A stretch of 5,593 bases of DNA from JBOGGX01 sp050744245. Its GTDB lineage: Bacteria; Actinomycetota; Acidimicrobiia; Acidimicrobiales; JBOGGX01. Every line of letters begins with the position of its first letter. Position 1 is the first letter of the stretch. The notes beneath the pieces were generated by a model that did no database searches, was not told the DNA's origin, and saw only the letters and a list, made by a program, of their open reading frames with translations. Below are positions 5,404-5,593 of the stretch, piece by piece. The stretch covers positions 1 through 5,593 of the forward strand of contig JBOGGX010000147.1 of the NCBI GenBank assembly GCA_050744245.1. Direction: 5' to 3'. Both the position numbers and the translations under genes were made by a program.

Positions 5404-5593
5404 ATGGACGAGCACCAGCGCAACCGGTTGCGGGCGGCGGGCAGGGACAAGCGGTTCTTGGCCGACACCAAGGTCGCGGCCCGGGAGGCGGGGGTGCTGC
5501 GCAACCGGGTGCGGGTGCTGGACTCGACGCCGATCTATGACGCGGTGTCGACCCAGGACACCGTCACCCAGCTCCGTTCGGCGATCCGCAAGC
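5404..5593 (+). CDS. IS1182-type transposase fragment, N-terminus apparently missing, runs off right edge
   Basis: This resembles a DDE transposase of the IS1182 group. From residue 1 (ATG 5404) the reading is MDEHQRNRLRAAGRDKRFLA, then VAAREAGVLRNRVRVLDSTPIYDAVSTQDTVTQLRSAIRK in consecutive stretches. The VLDST(P)xYDAVxTQDTVTxxRSAIR block is characteristic of the family and holds the first catalytic Asp. In complete proteins that block is preceded by well over 100 residues, including a DNA-binding region. Here the frame upstream of 5404 is open back to the DUF1015 stop, but its translation (Arg/Gly-rich, then acidic) does not resemble a transposase. The start is therefore uncertain: ATG 5404 and GTG 5338 are both only formal candidates. 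The element is probably truncated at its 5' side and likely inactive unless frameshift errors hide the rest. No terminal inverted repeat or target duplication could be assigned. Confidence 0.7.
   Translation, partial: MDEHQRNRLRAAGRDKRFLADTKVAAREAGVLRNRVRVLDSTPIYDAVSTQDTVTQLRSAIRK

Overview
The window is a very GC-rich stretch whose gene families and order fit the Actinomycetota. I suspect Acidimicrobiia or a relative, inferred from composition, the sparse Shine-Dalgarno signals and apparent leaderless promoters. It is mostly an ordinary chromosomal housekeeping neighbourhood. I do not see a defence island, CRISPR array, prophage or biosynthetic cluster.

Layout. On the reverse strand, read from high to low coordinates, lie a HAD-IIA phosphatase (3185-3940), a phasin-like protein with a histone-H1-like Lys/Ala tail (1979-2410), tlyA rRNA 2'-O-methyltransferase (about 1150-1962), NAD kinase (303-1145), and the N-terminus of recN (1-287, running off the left edge). 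The order HAD phosphatase / small protein / tlyA / nadK / recN matches the Mycobacterium tuberculosis Rv1692-Rv1696 neighbourhood. The last four genes are spaced 4-16 bases apart and look like one operon. On the forward strand a complete rhomboid protease (2482-3273) sits between the HAD gene and the operon. It diverges from the phasin-like gene and converges on the HAD gene with an 89-base coding overlap. A DUF1015 protein (3997-5220, forward) diverges from the HAD gene. Immediately after it is a 43-base two-tier hairpin, then a short region of unclear coding status. At the right edge is an IS1182-type transposase fragment that seems to lack its N-terminal part.

How it works together. The operon combines ribosome modification (TlyA), NADP supply (NAD kinase) and recombination repair (RecN) behind a probable DNA- or granule-associated protein. 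The functional link is weak and the conservation is mainly positional. The 71-base gap 2411-2481 carries two plausible back-to-back promoters sharing one palindromic TTGCAA box, each placing transcription within a few bases of the start codon.

Points most worth a second look: tlyA has no ATG, GTG or TTG in frame where its conserved N-terminus begins; the shared leaderless promoter pair; the rhomboid/HAD antiparallel overlap; and the truncated transposase junction next to the hairpin.
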